Source: Amanita rubescens (taxonomy: Eukaryota > Basidiomycota > Agaricomycetes > Agaricales > Amanitaceae). Taken from it: a stretch of DNA of 30,886 nt. The stretch is taken from positions 1-30,886 of the forward strand of contig WION01000586.1 of NCBI GenBank assembly GCA_015039365.1, given 5' to 3'. The position numbers and the translations under genes are program-made. This document shows positions 1 through 9,932 of the stretch, in pieces. Each line of letters starts with the position of its first letter. Positions within the stretch are counted from its first letter, which is position 1. The notes beneath the pieces are model-generated. The model did not search any database. It was not told the origin of the DNA and saw only the letters and a program-made list of their open reading frames with translations.

Positions 1-149
1 GAAGCGAAGCGAAGATGACCGGAATATGTAGTATGAAGCTCTTAGGGTTACCCAGGGTTGGTGAGGCAGTATATTGCAATACGGAGCGGCCAAACAAGGT
101 CTAGGGTTAGGCGAGCGGATGGCTGCAACGCATAATCGTGCATGAGCTA
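1..149. other. No gene recognised at left edge
   Basis: I see no coding region here. Two TTAGGG-like motifs occur (around 43-60 and 101-112), but they are isolated and not an array, so I do not call a telomere. Homology to the adjacent importin pseudogene ends near 155. Confidence 0.4.
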
Positions 150-165
150 GGCTGTTGCAACAGCC
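150..165. repeat. Perfect 16-bp palindrome at importin breakpoint
   Basis: GGCTGTTGCAACAGCC reads identically on both strands. It sits where recognisable importin coding sequence (minus-strand ...GLIVLAVA) stops. It could be a breakpoint signature or chance; nothing shows a function. Confidence 0.6.
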
Positions 166-2290
166 AACACAATGAGACCAACACACTCCATGGCCTTGAT
201 CCGTAGTTTGTGATACTCTGGACCATCCGCATTTCGCAGAATATCCAAAAGAAGAGGCATTATAGTCGAATAATGCTAAACGAATTGCGCTCAGTGAGAC
301 GTATTACAAATACACCCCATACATACTGTGGCAAATGTAACCTCACTCGCATCGGCATCCTGGACATGACTGTGCACAGGTCGTCCTTGCCCTGGATTGT
401 GTAGTTTAAGCAGACGCTCGACAATGGGGTCCAGGTATGGAGCGAGCGTATCCCGTTCGACGCCCTCGCAAAAGTTGATAAGGCTGCCGCTGCGTGAGAA
501 TGGACTCTTTATCGAGAATTGGCAAATATCGGGAATCGATAGACGATTCTCACCTTGAACTCAGGATCCTCCAGCGCGGGGTGAGAACTGTTTCTCTTGG
601 ACGATTTCCTGGTGCGGAACGTCACAGGTCTGGTTTCGTACCGAACAGGTCGAGATCTGTACATAACTGCCCTCTATTATGATCGTTCAGCTTCGAGCAC
701 ACCACCAATAACATTGTACGCTTACACGCATTGACAAGCTGCATACCGACCCGCGATGTGTATCACGGAACATGGGAACGACCATTCTGTCAAAAACATG
801 TTAATTCGAATAAGTAGACCGCATAAAGACTTACTCAACAATCTTTTCCAATTCATGTTGCATAACCTGTGACCAACGTCAAGACACGACAAAGCAAAAG
901 CTCTGACGTCTCACCCTTCCCGTACCTTCTCCGATGGCAGCTATCGCCATCAACCCAGCATGCCGCGCTCTCCAGTCACAACTCGCCAACATGGACGGAA
1001 TATACTGTTGGGCGCAGGCTGAGATGTGGACGGAGGCATACATAAAGAGGTTCTCACTCGTTTCAGGTGGTAACACGGCCCTCCCGCCCAGCGCACACGC
1101 CAGCCTATCCAAAGACTGCTCGTAAAGCGCAGGAGGGGACTCTGCCTCAGCCGAACTAGATTCCGCGGACGGCTACATATTCGTCAGCAATGCAGTAAAA
1201 GAAAGCCTGAAACAACAACTTACGTCCTGCCTCAACCACACATCCAAAGCGTCGTCATCCAATTCACCCATCTCCTCCAAACACGCTCGCACAGTCACAT
1301 CTGTCCACCCAGGCACTTTTTTCACCATACTTGCTTTCGCTTCCGACAAGCTGACCATAAACTCCGGAACGCTTAACCGTAACGTCGATTTTTCATCATC
1401 TCCCTCATCTCCGCGTCCTGCGTCTGCGTCCGCCTCTACCTCTGCGCTCCTAGATGCGGAGGAGGGGGGGAATGCAAACACAGACTTGCAATTTTCGGTT
1501 GCACCCGCAGACGAGTGAGAAGGGAAGGGTCTGCCAACAGTTGGTGTTAGACCCGCACCGACAGTGGGTAGTATCAATGGCGGAAGGAAGGTTAAGAGTG
1601 CCGGTAAATGTGGTTGGAATAGATATGGATGAGAAGAGCATAGCGGAGTCAAGGTGGCTAAGAATTCCGACAAGTTGGAGTAATACGATGAATCATCGTC
1701 CGATGAAAGTGGAGGGGAAGGAGTCGTTGCGGGTATTGAGAGACTGGTATGCTGAGCGAGAGCAGGAAGGGTTTCAAGCATGGGGTACAAGAGCTGAGAC
1801 AATTGGTGCGGAGCATCTGCAGCGGTGATAAACCCACAGACGCGAGCAAAGCGGCATGTCTAACCTAAAAACGTACAAATACGTAAATCAACGAGACCTC
1901 CAATTGAATGAGACGCACCTCGATGCTAAACGCGCCTTGCAATCCCCTCTGAAACACGGCGAGACCGACGAGATTTGGACAGCCAGCAAGCACCCTGAAC
2001 GTGCTCTCGCGTACATATTGGCTGGGTGGGACACCAGGATCCGGTGCCAGCAGCGTTGGCGATGGAAGAGATGACGACTTGAAGGGCCGGACCTCTTCAT
2101 ACCCTCGTTCGCGTTCGAGAGAATGGAGTAGGATACGTTCAAGTTTTGAGAGAGTAGCGTTGGAGAGGTGGTCGTAGAGGGTAAGACGGAGATGGGGAGA
2201 GGAAGAGTTTGGGTTGTAAGCTTGCACGGAGGGACGGAAGATTGACTATATGCGCACGGGCCATGGTTTTGACGGCCTTCACTGAAAAGA
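155..2290 (-). pseudogene. Importin-beta3 (Kap121/Pse1/IPO5-like) pseudogene, truncated
   Basis: Karyopherins of this family carry cargo through nuclear pores and are built of HEAT repeats. Reading 5'->3' on the minus strand, family signatures follow in the right order: SSPHLRLTLYD (about 2200), LLYPMLETLPALAQ (about 1795), HPYLFQPHLPALLTFLPPL, a cap before ACLEEMGELDDD (about 1270), LDRLACALGG (about 1110), DWRARHAGLMAIAAIGEG (about 950), then MQHELEKIVE, VPMFRDTH, GQLCTDL (about 660), HSHAAAALINFCEGVERD (about 480) and LLLDILRNADGPEY (about 230). Several intron remnants with GT-AG ends remain, for example 1225 to 1175 and after GEGTGR near 910. Lesions include two single-base deletions around 760-740, a larger deletion around 570-550, stops near 620, and frame changes near 1850 and 400. 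Family members have about 1,100 residues; only roughly residues 100-600 are represented. Neither the N-terminus nor the C-terminal half is seen. It is clearly non-functional as a complete importin. Confidence 0.88.
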
Positions 2291-2486
2291 GACTGATTAT
2301 CAGCTCTCAGCCGTTAATTTAGATGACGAGGACTTACTTTTTGCTGGTGTAGCCAAAGAGTATGCTAGGGTGACAGGAGGAGAGCTGAGAACGCGCCAAA
2401 TGGTGGTGATGCTGATAGAGGTGCGTGACCAAATAACAGATTGAGCATGCGGACAACAAAATCTCACCCGTCTTGAGTTTACAATG
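2291..2486. other. No gene recognised
   Basis: Spacer between the importin remnant and the putative small gene. I see no convincing coding sequence, RNA gene or mobile-element boundary in it. Confidence 0.4.
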
Positions 2487-2982
2487 TCACTGGTGTCTCT
2501 GAGTACGGGGATTGTCAGGCAAGCGACAACGTACGCATATAGTCATTCCTCCCCCTGGAGGCTTATCACCCTTCATCAAAGCTTTGTCGAAGCCTTGGGG
2601 TGGCCTGGTTCGTTTTCCCCATCCTAGGAGCTCCTCTGCAGCCTCTTCATCATCATCTGAAGGTTGGATGGTAGGGATGGATGAGATGGTGTTTGGATGA
2701 TAGGTATGCTTATTTCATCGTATCTCCACCGGTTTTCGTCGGATTCACTTCATTTTTTGCGCGTTTTAAAGTGTTTTCAGTACCTTCTTTCGACGCGTTA
2801 TCCGATTGGTCAACAGTGTCCTCAGTCTCGCGCGGTGTTCGGTTTTTTACGGGATTGACCGCTTTTGGGAGATTTTTTGGGTTGATTGGTTTCCTGGTAG
2901 TCTTCCCTTCAATCAACGCCATCTCAGGTGCTGAAATGTCGCTTTCATTGAAGTAAACATCGTGCTCAATGATTTCAATCAA
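2487..2982 (-). CDS. Putative two-exon small protein, unknown function
   Basis: Exon 1 (2982-2730) and exon 2 (2656-2487) join in phase across a 73-nt GT-AG intron (2729-2657), giving about 140 residues. The protein is acidic/basic mixed and low in complexity, with EDTVDQSD, DDDEEAAEELLGWGKR and a Pro/Gly-rich tail PPGGGMTICVRC. The 5' end is uncertain: the reading frame is open upstream of 2982 but contains no ATG before APEM (about 2925), so the start may lie there, or in an upstream exon. The beginning overlaps a tandem duplication (2910-3041). I recognise no family; it could be a fragment of a transposon-associated or orphan gene. The main support is the in-phase splice. Confidence 0.35.
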
Positions 2983-3041
2983 TGCTGTCTCAGGTGATGA
3001 AACATCGCTTCATTGAAGTATGTAAACATCACGCTCAATGG
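2910..3041. repeat. Tandem duplication of a ~65-bp unit
   Basis: Two imperfect head-to-tail copies (about 2910-2970 and 2975-3041) share TCAATCAA...TCTCAGGTG.TGAAA..TCGCTT, a following CATTGAAGTA..., and a final CTCAATG. On the minus strand the unit encodes a peptide of the form ESD(I/V)S(A/S)PE-ALIE. The copy further from the putative gene has a frameshift, so only one copy is in frame. Confidence 0.75.
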
Positions 3042-3104
3042 TTACGCTTCACTTATCCTCCCAGTATATTTGATAGCCTTTGGGGGGTCTTCCACCCTCC
3101 TGCC

Positions 3105-3235
3105 TACACCCGGTCATACCCGTACCCACACTGGTGGGTACGTATTTTGCACGGGTTGCGAAAGTGCCTACCCGTACCCGTACCTGCGCCATACCCGTAC
3201 CCGTTACCCGTGCGGGTTTGCCTGACCCGTGCAGA
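3105..3235. repeat. (CCCGTA)n-type degenerate low-complexity patch
   Basis: Repeated CCCGTAC / ACCCGT hexamers occur in both orientations: ACCCGTACCCACACTGGTGGGTACG near 3118-3142, then CCCGTACCCGTACC and ACCCGTACCCGTTACCCGTGCGGGT near 3170-3218. The opposed ACCC/GGGT runs can pair as short hairpins. The overlapping reading frames here are by-products of the simple sequence. Confidence 0.7.
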
Positions 3236-3400
3236 TCCCTAACTCCACAGTGCACGTTCCATTCCTTACCTTTAGGTTGCACGGCGTTCGTCCCCTATCC
3301 AGGTCTTGAACGATTGTTAATCCGATACAGCCCGGAAGTGTTGGTCTGCGGACCAATTCTACTTGAAAAAGATCGATTTGGCATCCTACTAGGCTGATCA

Positions 3401-3640
3401 TGGATTGAAGTCCAGCCGGCCACTCGCTGGGAGACCAGTGATGGGAAAGGCTCCGTTCATGTGGTTTGGAAGCCTGACGAAGCAGGGGAGTATGATGGCC
3501 TCATGACTCTGACTGATCGCAATCTTCAGAAGCTGTCCATTTGTAGGTACAGGCGTCAAGTGTGGGAAGAAAATGAGCGAAGAAGAGATCCACCACAAAC
3601 GTCAGTGCTCAAGCGCTCTGCGGCGTTATTGTTCCCATGA
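3401..3640 (+). pseudogene. Unidentified coding remnant
   Basis: An open frame of 79 codons between a TGA at 3395 and a TGA at 3638 has coding-like composition: WIEVQPATRWETSDGKG, VVWKPDEAGEYDG, LTDRNLQKLSICRYRR, and a charged end EENERRRDPP. There is no ATG at the start; an AG acceptor (CTACTAG) lies just upstream, so it may be a 3' exon of a lost gene. I do not recognise a family. Weak support. Confidence 0.3.
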
Positions 3641-3851
3641 ACTTCTATATCGGCTCATCCCATTCGCCGGTCAGAACACACTTGTCAGAAAACTGTTGAC
3701 CAACGTGCCAAGCCCGTGGCGTGCCCGCTGACCCGGACAAACCCACACTGGCTTAGATTTTTGGGGTCGTTATGCCATGATGGTGCTGTCTACCAGGTAA
3801 TCAGATAATGCCTCCGGCGAAGATCGCTCAACGTTTATAGGTACACCTCGG

Positions 3852-3856
3852 TATAA
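3852..3856 (+). promoter_or_regulatory. TATA box of avidin-like gene
   Basis: TATAA in GGTATAAGAAG lies about 118 bp upstream of the ATG at 3974, or about 60 bp upstream of the putative 5'UTR intron. Position and sequence suit a core promoter; the transcription start is inferred only. Confidence 0.45.
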
Positions 3857-3913
3857 GAAGCATCACATCGCCCCCAAAGTCTCCTTCACACACATCCGCG
3901 CTGAAAGTAAACG

Positions 3914-3971
3914 GTGAGCCTCCACCTACAACTTATTCGCTCAGATCTGACGCTGTTGCTAAACCAAACAG
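3914..3971 (+). other. Putative 5'UTR intron of avidin-like gene
   Basis: GTGAGC donor, TTGCTAAAC branch-like motif and ACAG acceptor enclose 58 nt and end two bases before the ATG. The size matches other introns in the window. Not needed for the reading frame, so it is inferred from signals alone. Confidence 0.4.
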
Positions 3972-3973
3972 CC

Positions 3974-4457
3974 ATGGCGCATCCTCTCGACGGCATCTGG
4001 TGGAATGAACTCGGGTCAAAGATGAAGTTGGTCACGAATCCGGACGGGTCTTTAGAGGGGTGGTACCAGTCGGCTGTCGGGGTTGAGAGTCAGTTCGTCC
4101 TCGTCGGACGTTTTGACACCAATCCCCATCCGGACGAGGGCCGCTCGCTCGGCTGGACAGTGACCTGGCGCAACGCCCCCGATAGAAACAAGCATTTCCA
4201 CTACGACTTGGAGCGCCCAGTACTTTGACAGCCCGCCGCGGATCCTCAGCCAGTGGTTGCTGACCCGGAGCACAAAGACTCAGGACGTGTGGGAATCCAC
4301 CATCGTGGGGCGCGATGTGTTCCATCGCCACACACCGACCGCAGAGAGTAAGCTGAAGGCGCATCAGTACAACGCGGGATCGCATTTCCCACCGGTGGAT
4401 GAGGATGAAAATGATGGGCCGGAAACTTTAAACACTGCCACCAGTGATACCAATTGA
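3974..4457 (+). pseudogene. Avidin/streptavidin (tamavidin-like) biotin-binding protein, one frameshift
   Basis: The avidin family forms beta-barrels that bind biotin; fungal members (tamavidins) are known from Pleurotus. Start ATG at 3974. Family positions in order: WWNELGSKM (strand 1; Asn and Ser of the biotin site), WYQSAVG (Tyr/Ser loop), FVLVGRFD, GWTVTWRN (Trp of the pocket), then in the +1 frame TTWSAQYF, ILSQWLLTRST (Trp), and VWESTIVGRDVFHRH (Trp and Asp). All pocket residues I can align with streptavidin are present. The frame changes at a TTT run (4195-4197), consistent with a one-base insertion; the first frame stops at 4226-4228 and the second at 4455-4457. No GT-AG intron can repair it. 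After the barrel there is an acidic tail of about 40 residues (PPVDEDENDGPE...) not usual for avidins. It is either a very young pseudogene or a sequencing error in a real gene. Confidence 0.85.
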
Positions 4458-5434
4458 ATTTTGTCGTTCACTGGACACTCTTACTATCCAATCGCATTTT
4501 GAGCAATTATATCGTCCAGTCTGAAAGTTTGTTTGTTTCTGTCCTGACTCCTAATAGAAGAACTCAGAAAGGTGGCGCATGTCATCTGTAATCCGCGCCT
4601 ATCTGATAAATATCTGACCACATCCGACATAACTTGAACACGAACGATCCCAGTGCATACGTAAACTATTTGGAATATGTCACAACGCGGCGAGCAGGTG
4701 GCCACATTAGAGCAAACTTACACGAACACCTCGCTTGGACGTAATTCACCCTCGCTCTCCGGCCCTCATCTCCTGTATCCCTGACGCCAACGGTGTGGCA
4801 GTGGTAGACAGGCCGTCGTTTGACCTCGACGGCGTCGAAGCAGGACACGGAACGTCCGATTTTAAATCCCGAATCAGCCTTGCGCCCCATTGAGTATCGC
4901 ACTCCTTGGTCGCCGCGTCCGCTGTGCAAGATGCGTAGGTACATATCCATGCTGACAGCTAAAGCCGAGTGTCAGCGTATGCTAAACAAATGTCATTGTT
5001 ACGTACTTTTCGACTTGAGGAGAGCCTTTATTTCAAGACTGAAAAGTGAGCATTTGTCGATAGCAGCAACTGAGATAGAAAAACGCACGGTCGCCGTCCT
5101 GGATTGTGCATTGAATGTAGCCGTCCCCGAATGTAACCGATCAAGGTTCATCAGCTGGTTTACATGGGCGCCAAAAGAGAGATCTCACCCCAGATGCAGT
5201 TGTCAAAAGACCATCATGCATTATGTGCCATGTGCGAATGCCATTGCGAAGCCTATCGCTCCAAAAAGGACCCTTTCCCTGAAGCGGCCGCGTGCGTCTT
5301 GCGGTGGATATCCAGATGCGATCAAGTATTCTCACATGGAAGTGGGGGACAGTCCCAGGACTCCAAGCACCGTAGTTTGCTTCAACCTTCCAGCCTAACT
5401 CTCTGACGTTGAATCAAGGGAAATTTGTCGACGA
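4458..5434. other. No gene recognised
   Basis: Overlapping open frames exist on both strands (for example 192 codons on plus at 4820-5398 and shorter minus frames), but none shows a family motif, in-phase splice structure or sensible start context. I treat the stretch as non-coding or as heavily decayed sequence. Confidence 0.4.
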
Positions 5435-5674
5435 CTCACCGCTGGTAAGGTGCCTTCAAGAATCAAGATGGTGGCACAAGTGGTCAATAGTTGGGCGTCT
5501 ATGCGGACCGAACCTGTGACGATATCCCGCGGCCGTCGACTTGCGGGCCTTCTACTTATATTTATCTGACCTGATGGAATCTGATGGAATCACCTGCGAT
5601 AAGTACTGTGTAGAGGGCTCACCGCTGGCAATGTACCTTCATGAATCAAGATGGTGGCACAGGCAGAAATAGTT
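5435..5674. repeat. 57-bp direct repeat pair plus 11-bp tandem duplication
   Basis: Copy 1 (5435-5492) and copy 2 (5618-5674) share CTCACCGCTGG, ACCTTCA/GCCTTCA, GAATCAAGATGGTGGCACA and AATAGTT at about 80-85% identity, in the same orientation, with start points 183 bp apart. Between them lies CTGATGGAAT repeated in tandem (5571-5590). No coding assignment. Confidence 0.75.
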
Positions 5675-6249
5675 TTGTAAACCTAGCGTAGGGTTACCAC
5701 TAACGACTCTACAATGTACATGTCACACACGATCCAGCCAACAAAGATGAGGGCGGAAGACTGGTGGATTACTGCCGACATCTACCACGGTCCACGATAT
5801 GCGGAGGACAAGACTACATGGCGTCCTACACGCAAGGCTATAGTACAAGGGCGGAAAACGACGGATTGAACAAAAGGGTGCGTGACGAAGGTGTGTTTCA
5901 TCCATTTCCGTATATACCTTGACTGACTCCCTTCCGGCGCTGGATCCTTCATCAGGCCGTCAACATCCTTGATACACGCCCGGCACCCATCCACCACCCA
6001 AATGCGACCTCGACATTTATAAGCTCCACATCGGTGCCATCTCCCACTCGATACAGCCCATCAATAAACGTCAGGTTGGATTTTCTTTCGCGAGATTCGC
6101 AATGTCCCGTTGCCAGCCCGGGATTCCGAACCATCTGTACGTCACAATCCAACCTTCTGCTTCCAATTGTTCCGTCTCTTCGCTTCTTCGTGTCCAATCT
6201 AACCATTCCCCTAACAGTGATCCTCATACCGCACGTACATCACTGTTCT
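5675..6249. other. No gene recognised
   Basis: Overlapping open frames on both strands, 70-90 codons each, carry no recognisable motif. Serine-rich plus-strand coding-like sequence appears after about 6030 and could be the 5' part of the decayed gene that follows, but no splice model connects it. Confidence 0.35.
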
Positions 6250-6829
6250 CCACATCGTACCGCATCTCAAGCCGCCGCCTAGTTCAACGGGCGCGGCTCC
6301 GAAGCGGAAACGGGGAAGAGACAAGATGGATGTGAACGGCAAAACGAATAACGATAACGATACCGACTCGAACGAGTCGAGTGAAGGGGAACAACAACAG
6401 AGCAAGAAAGTAAAGTGATCCCCACCGACGGCGCCTACTGCTTCTGCTGCAAGCCCTTCCAAGAGTTTACCGAACCTTCGTCCAACGTTGGTTCGTCTTC
6501 AACAAAGCATCCACGCCTGCGCGTCTCACCACGCATCGTGATTTGGGTTGAACGACGCCAAGTCAAAGAAGAACTTAAGCGCTGGTCGACAACTTACAAG
6601 CGCATCTCAATCATATCATCAGACTGGAAAAGCATGCCCGTAGCAGATGCGCCATTCATCATTCTATGACCGTCAGCGCCCGCAACTCGGCGCGCTATTT
6701 GTCCCGCCAGCATGGTTGCATAGCTAGTAAGTCGTTCACTCCTTTTACTACGTATGATATCTAATCCACTACTTCAGTGACGCACACTGGATCACGCGCC
6801 TGGGCAGTCTAATGGGGGGAACGAAGTAA
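6250..6829 (+). pseudogene. Decayed gene for a basic, Ser/Asn-rich protein
   Basis: In a single frame with interruptions: PPPSSTGAAPKRKRGRDKM (nuclear-localisation-like), a DTDSNESSEGEQQQSKKVK tract, a TGA at 6417, then SPSKSLPNLRPTLVRLQQS, further in-frame stops near 6540 and 6645, then RQRPQLGALFVPPAWLHS. A clean 51-nt intron (6727-6777, GTAAGT...TTCAG) joins in phase to DAHWITRLGSLMGGTK and a TAA at 6827. The conserved-looking 3' exons and splice sites argue that this was once a gene; the three in-frame stops argue that it is dead. Family not recognised. Confidence 0.4.
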
Positions 6830-7448
6830 TGGACACGTCGAGAAGGAAGGGAGGACTAACGGGTTAGTCCTTGGTGTGGTGTTCATCAACGAGGTCCGTG
6901 TTCAATATGCGACTGGCATGCTCCAATAGGCTCATATGCTCTTTCTTCAGCTCTGAACAGCACGAGTCAGAATCACGAAGTCTTCGATCTGTAATGGACA
7001 GCAACGATAGCTTATAGAAATCTGCGTATCAAATATGCGTGTAATGGACATCTTTATATCGCCCAACGCTAATTATGCCATATACATAAGTGCGTCTCCT
7101 GGAAAACAGCAAGACATGTCACGGAAGCTATTGTGAAATATATCTGTCCTCCGACTCCCATTCTCAACTTGTATCCTTCCTCAGCGCCTCATATTCCGTC
7201 TCATTCTCATATACCCTGTTACTCCCTTCTGAACTTACTATTTTTCCACCCCTTTCAAGGCTGCCATAGTCGTAACAGTGTCCATCATTGGCGGATGCAT
7301 CTGGTGATTAATTAAGGTTAAAAATATCATCAGATTCATAACAAGACGCTGCGCTATGCTTTGTGAATATGTTGATGGATCTTAGCACTAGTATAGACCG
7401 TACAATAACTTTTTGTGGAGTTGGAGCACGTCCCTATTTTGAAAAATT
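6830..7448. other. No gene recognised, AT-richer spacer
   Basis: Spacer with no supported gene. Short plus-strand open frames (for example 7133-7315) lack motifs. Confidence 0.4.
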
Positions 7449-7689
7449 ACACTAAATAATGATACTTGTCCAACAAGTTCCGCTGAAACTCGTATTCACT
7501 CCAACACCGTGAACTTTCTGCACAAGCCCCTTGAAATCCTGAGCTGTCTGCGCTTTCAAGAACGCTGCCGTCTTGGCTCGATGAACCATACAATCCAGCT
7601 CTTCGTACCCGCCACGTGTGTTGCTCGCCCAAACTTCCTCTCGTCTTTTCCGGCATACCCTCATATTTAGAGACTCGCAAATCTTTTCG
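7449..7689 (-). other. Unrelated sequence continuing the Pol gamma frame
   Basis: Downstream (minus strand) of the Pol gamma signature TRRAIEK the frame stays open for about 79 codons to a TAG near 7452, but the residues (ICESLNMRVCRKRREE...) no longer resemble Pol gamma, where TWLTASN is expected. This marks the 3' breakpoint of copy A. Origin of the appended sequence unknown. Confidence 0.5.
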
Positions 7690-9775
7690 ATCGCGCGGCG
7701 GGTGACGGTGCCCATGGTAATGACTTGAGGGAGGATGATGCCCCACTTGTCATCCTTATCCTCGAAACCCAATTTCCGCCCACCGCCCTCCCATCTTCCG
7801 CCTCTCCACCCGGACTTGTCAGCACCCCATCCGCCGCATACTTGACGAACGTCTTGCCGAGGGGGGACCCCACGTTGGCTTTTTCACCATCTTTATGAGG
7901 CAACTTGTGGAACGCGAAACCGTGATGAAGAACTAGATCGGCGAGAGTCAAATCGGCAGGGTTGGAGAACGTAAGAGACGATCCGTGCTTGGAAGTTTCC
8001 GAGACGGAAGAAGGAACGCGGTATATCCAACCATGTTCTCTCGAATGAAATCTCTCCACACCAACTCGAACAGGAGTGGCGCAATTGGGGTGAGATCGAT
8101 TGTACCGGGAGGTAAACCTTTTTTGGGTTTCGTCAAGTCCCAGTACTATTTCGGCTGATAAACGGCGGGCGCTTTCGGCTTCTCCTGCTCTTTCCGTTTT
8201 GACTTTTTCTTTGGACTCCAATCTAGTTGAGAGAACCACGGATCTTGAACGATGACGGATTCGGGATCCTTTCTCGTCCATCACGCGAGCTGCAAGTTCC
8301 TGTATTCGGTCGTCCTGGTCTTTTGAACCAGACGATAACGCCATCGCTAGGTCGTTATCGTCAGACGTCATCTCGCCCGAGGCCAACAGCAGTTTTGCGT
8401 GACGCGGACCAAGGATCTGACTGGTCTTCTGACCGCGAACGGTACGCAGTTTGCCCACATTTCCTTTGTCGTCGACGTAATTTCAACCTTCTTTGCTCGA
8501 TAATTTGAGTGGAAAGCCGTTATACGCAAGCTTGAGCAATAACGGGATAATACGAGAGGGAGAGGCAAGAGTGCTGAGCCACACTGGATCTTCCGGTACT
8601 GCAACGCGTCATGTTCATGTTCATGTTCAGGTTCATCAGGTTCCTGCACCTTAACGTAACTTGAGCAAAAAGTCAACGACGAAAAAAGAATACTACTCAC
8701 GACACCCCTCGATTTTCCCGCCTTTTTCAAGGTCAAGTCCAACTGTGCCAACCACGGATCCTTCTCCCACTCCCTCGTCGTCGTTATCCCCTTCGCGCTC
8801 GTCGCCAACTCCTCTTCACATCTTCCACCCCTCTATAAACGCGCTCAGCGTATTCAATATACCTCTCCCAAGCACTGTCAACAGTGAGAAAACTGGATCC
8901 CATGGTGAGCACGCCTGAGAAGGAGACGGGGTGAGGACACCGGGAGAGGAAGGAGGGGAGGATGGTGTTGTAGACCTTGCCAGCTGTGTGGACGTCGGTG
9001 GCGCGGTAGGTTAGAAGGTCAGCGAGAAGCAGATGGTCCGAGTCGGTAGTAGCTATAGGAGGAGTTGGGTCCGAGTCCTCAAGGTCAAGGTTGAGATTCG
9101 GGTTGGGGTTGGGGTCCGGGTTGGAGTCGGGCACAGGAACGGAAGGAGGAAACATAAGTTCGCCTCCTATCCCTCGTCAGCTCTTCTTCCTCCTGCGCGA
9201 TGAAATCAACCGTAGCCTCAACCGCTTCCCCTCCACACCTTTTGGGTTTCTTTCTTCTTCTTCCACTTGTTCCACGCGAGACGCTGGTGAGAGGATATCC
9301 CGTTCACAGCAACGTGGAGAGACATGGTATCCATCCACCGAGTCCTAGTACCAGCAAGGGAGTATTCGCTTTCGACGCAGGCGCGATCGAAAGAAACGTT
9401 GTGGCCCACAACGAGTCGGTCTGTACCTGGACCAAAGGGGATGAAATGGACAGGCGAGGAGGATGCCACAAGGATGCCCAACGTACGACGCGTTAGAAGA
9501 GGCGATGACGGGGTATGGGTGGCCCTCTTTCGGCATGGTTTCTACGTCAAAAACAAGCATGGATTCCGGGACGCCGTCGTGGGTAGGAAAGAGGACGGGT
9601 TCGCTGAAACTAGCACTGCCGTGCTTGTAGTAGTACTTTGTCTGGGAGAGGTTCCATTAGGAAGAGAGCAAGTGCGAGGTTGCGGTAAGAAAAAGCTGTG
9701 GCGAGACCGATGCGGTGGAAGCGTTCTGGAAGTGAGTTTCCCTGGAGAAATGAGGTCAAAGGGAGGCGATTAGGT
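7690..9775 (-). pseudogene. Mitochondrial DNA polymerase gamma (MIP1-like) pseudogene, copy A
   Basis: Pol gamma replicates mitochondrial DNA. On the minus strand the order is: intron acceptor TTTCTCCAG, then GNSLPERFHRIGLATA (about 9745), exonuclease motif I VFDVETMP (about 9550), motif II VVGHNVSFDRA with WMDTMSLHVAVNGISSHQR (about 9420-9290), motif III region YRATDV and ILPSFLSRCPHPVSFSGVLTMGSS (about 9000-8880), an intron (about 8700-8650), KLRTVRGQKTSQILGP (about 8450), NVGSPLGKTFVKYAADG (about 7880), and WGIILPQVITMGTVTRRAIEK (about 7740-7690). The polymerase catalytic motifs beyond this point are absent. Several frame changes are needed (near 9620, 9500, 9215, 8465, 7800). Segments present in copy C are missing here, notably WESLTSANSLVDVARLHC and the MNA-C-YWI region. 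A (GGGTTG)n-like tract at 9090-9125 encodes NPDPNPNPN. Clearly a truncated pseudogene. Confidence 0.87.
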
Positions 9776-9932
9776 TGGAGAGTTTGATGAAGCCCGGGCC
9801 GAAATGCCGGTAACACAGTAGTAAACGGATATCACCAATATCCCTTTCGGGCCTCGGGTCCACGCTATCGCCACAAAGCAACATGCGGTGCTGGACAAGC
9901 GCTGAAAGTGGAGAAAGTCCCACTTGGCCAAT

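Noticed and set aside
40..115. Telomere-like TTAGGG motifs
   Set aside because: Only two isolated partial units, no tandem array, and the sequence is internal.
4820..5398. 192-codon plus-strand frame
   Set aside because: Composition is Arg/Cys/Ser-rich without domains, and frames on the other strand are equally open. No motif or splice support.
9324..9773. 149-codon plus-strand frame and neighbouring plus frames at 9091-9496
   Set aside because: They are antisense shadows of Pol gamma copy A, whose minus-strand exonuclease motifs are clear.
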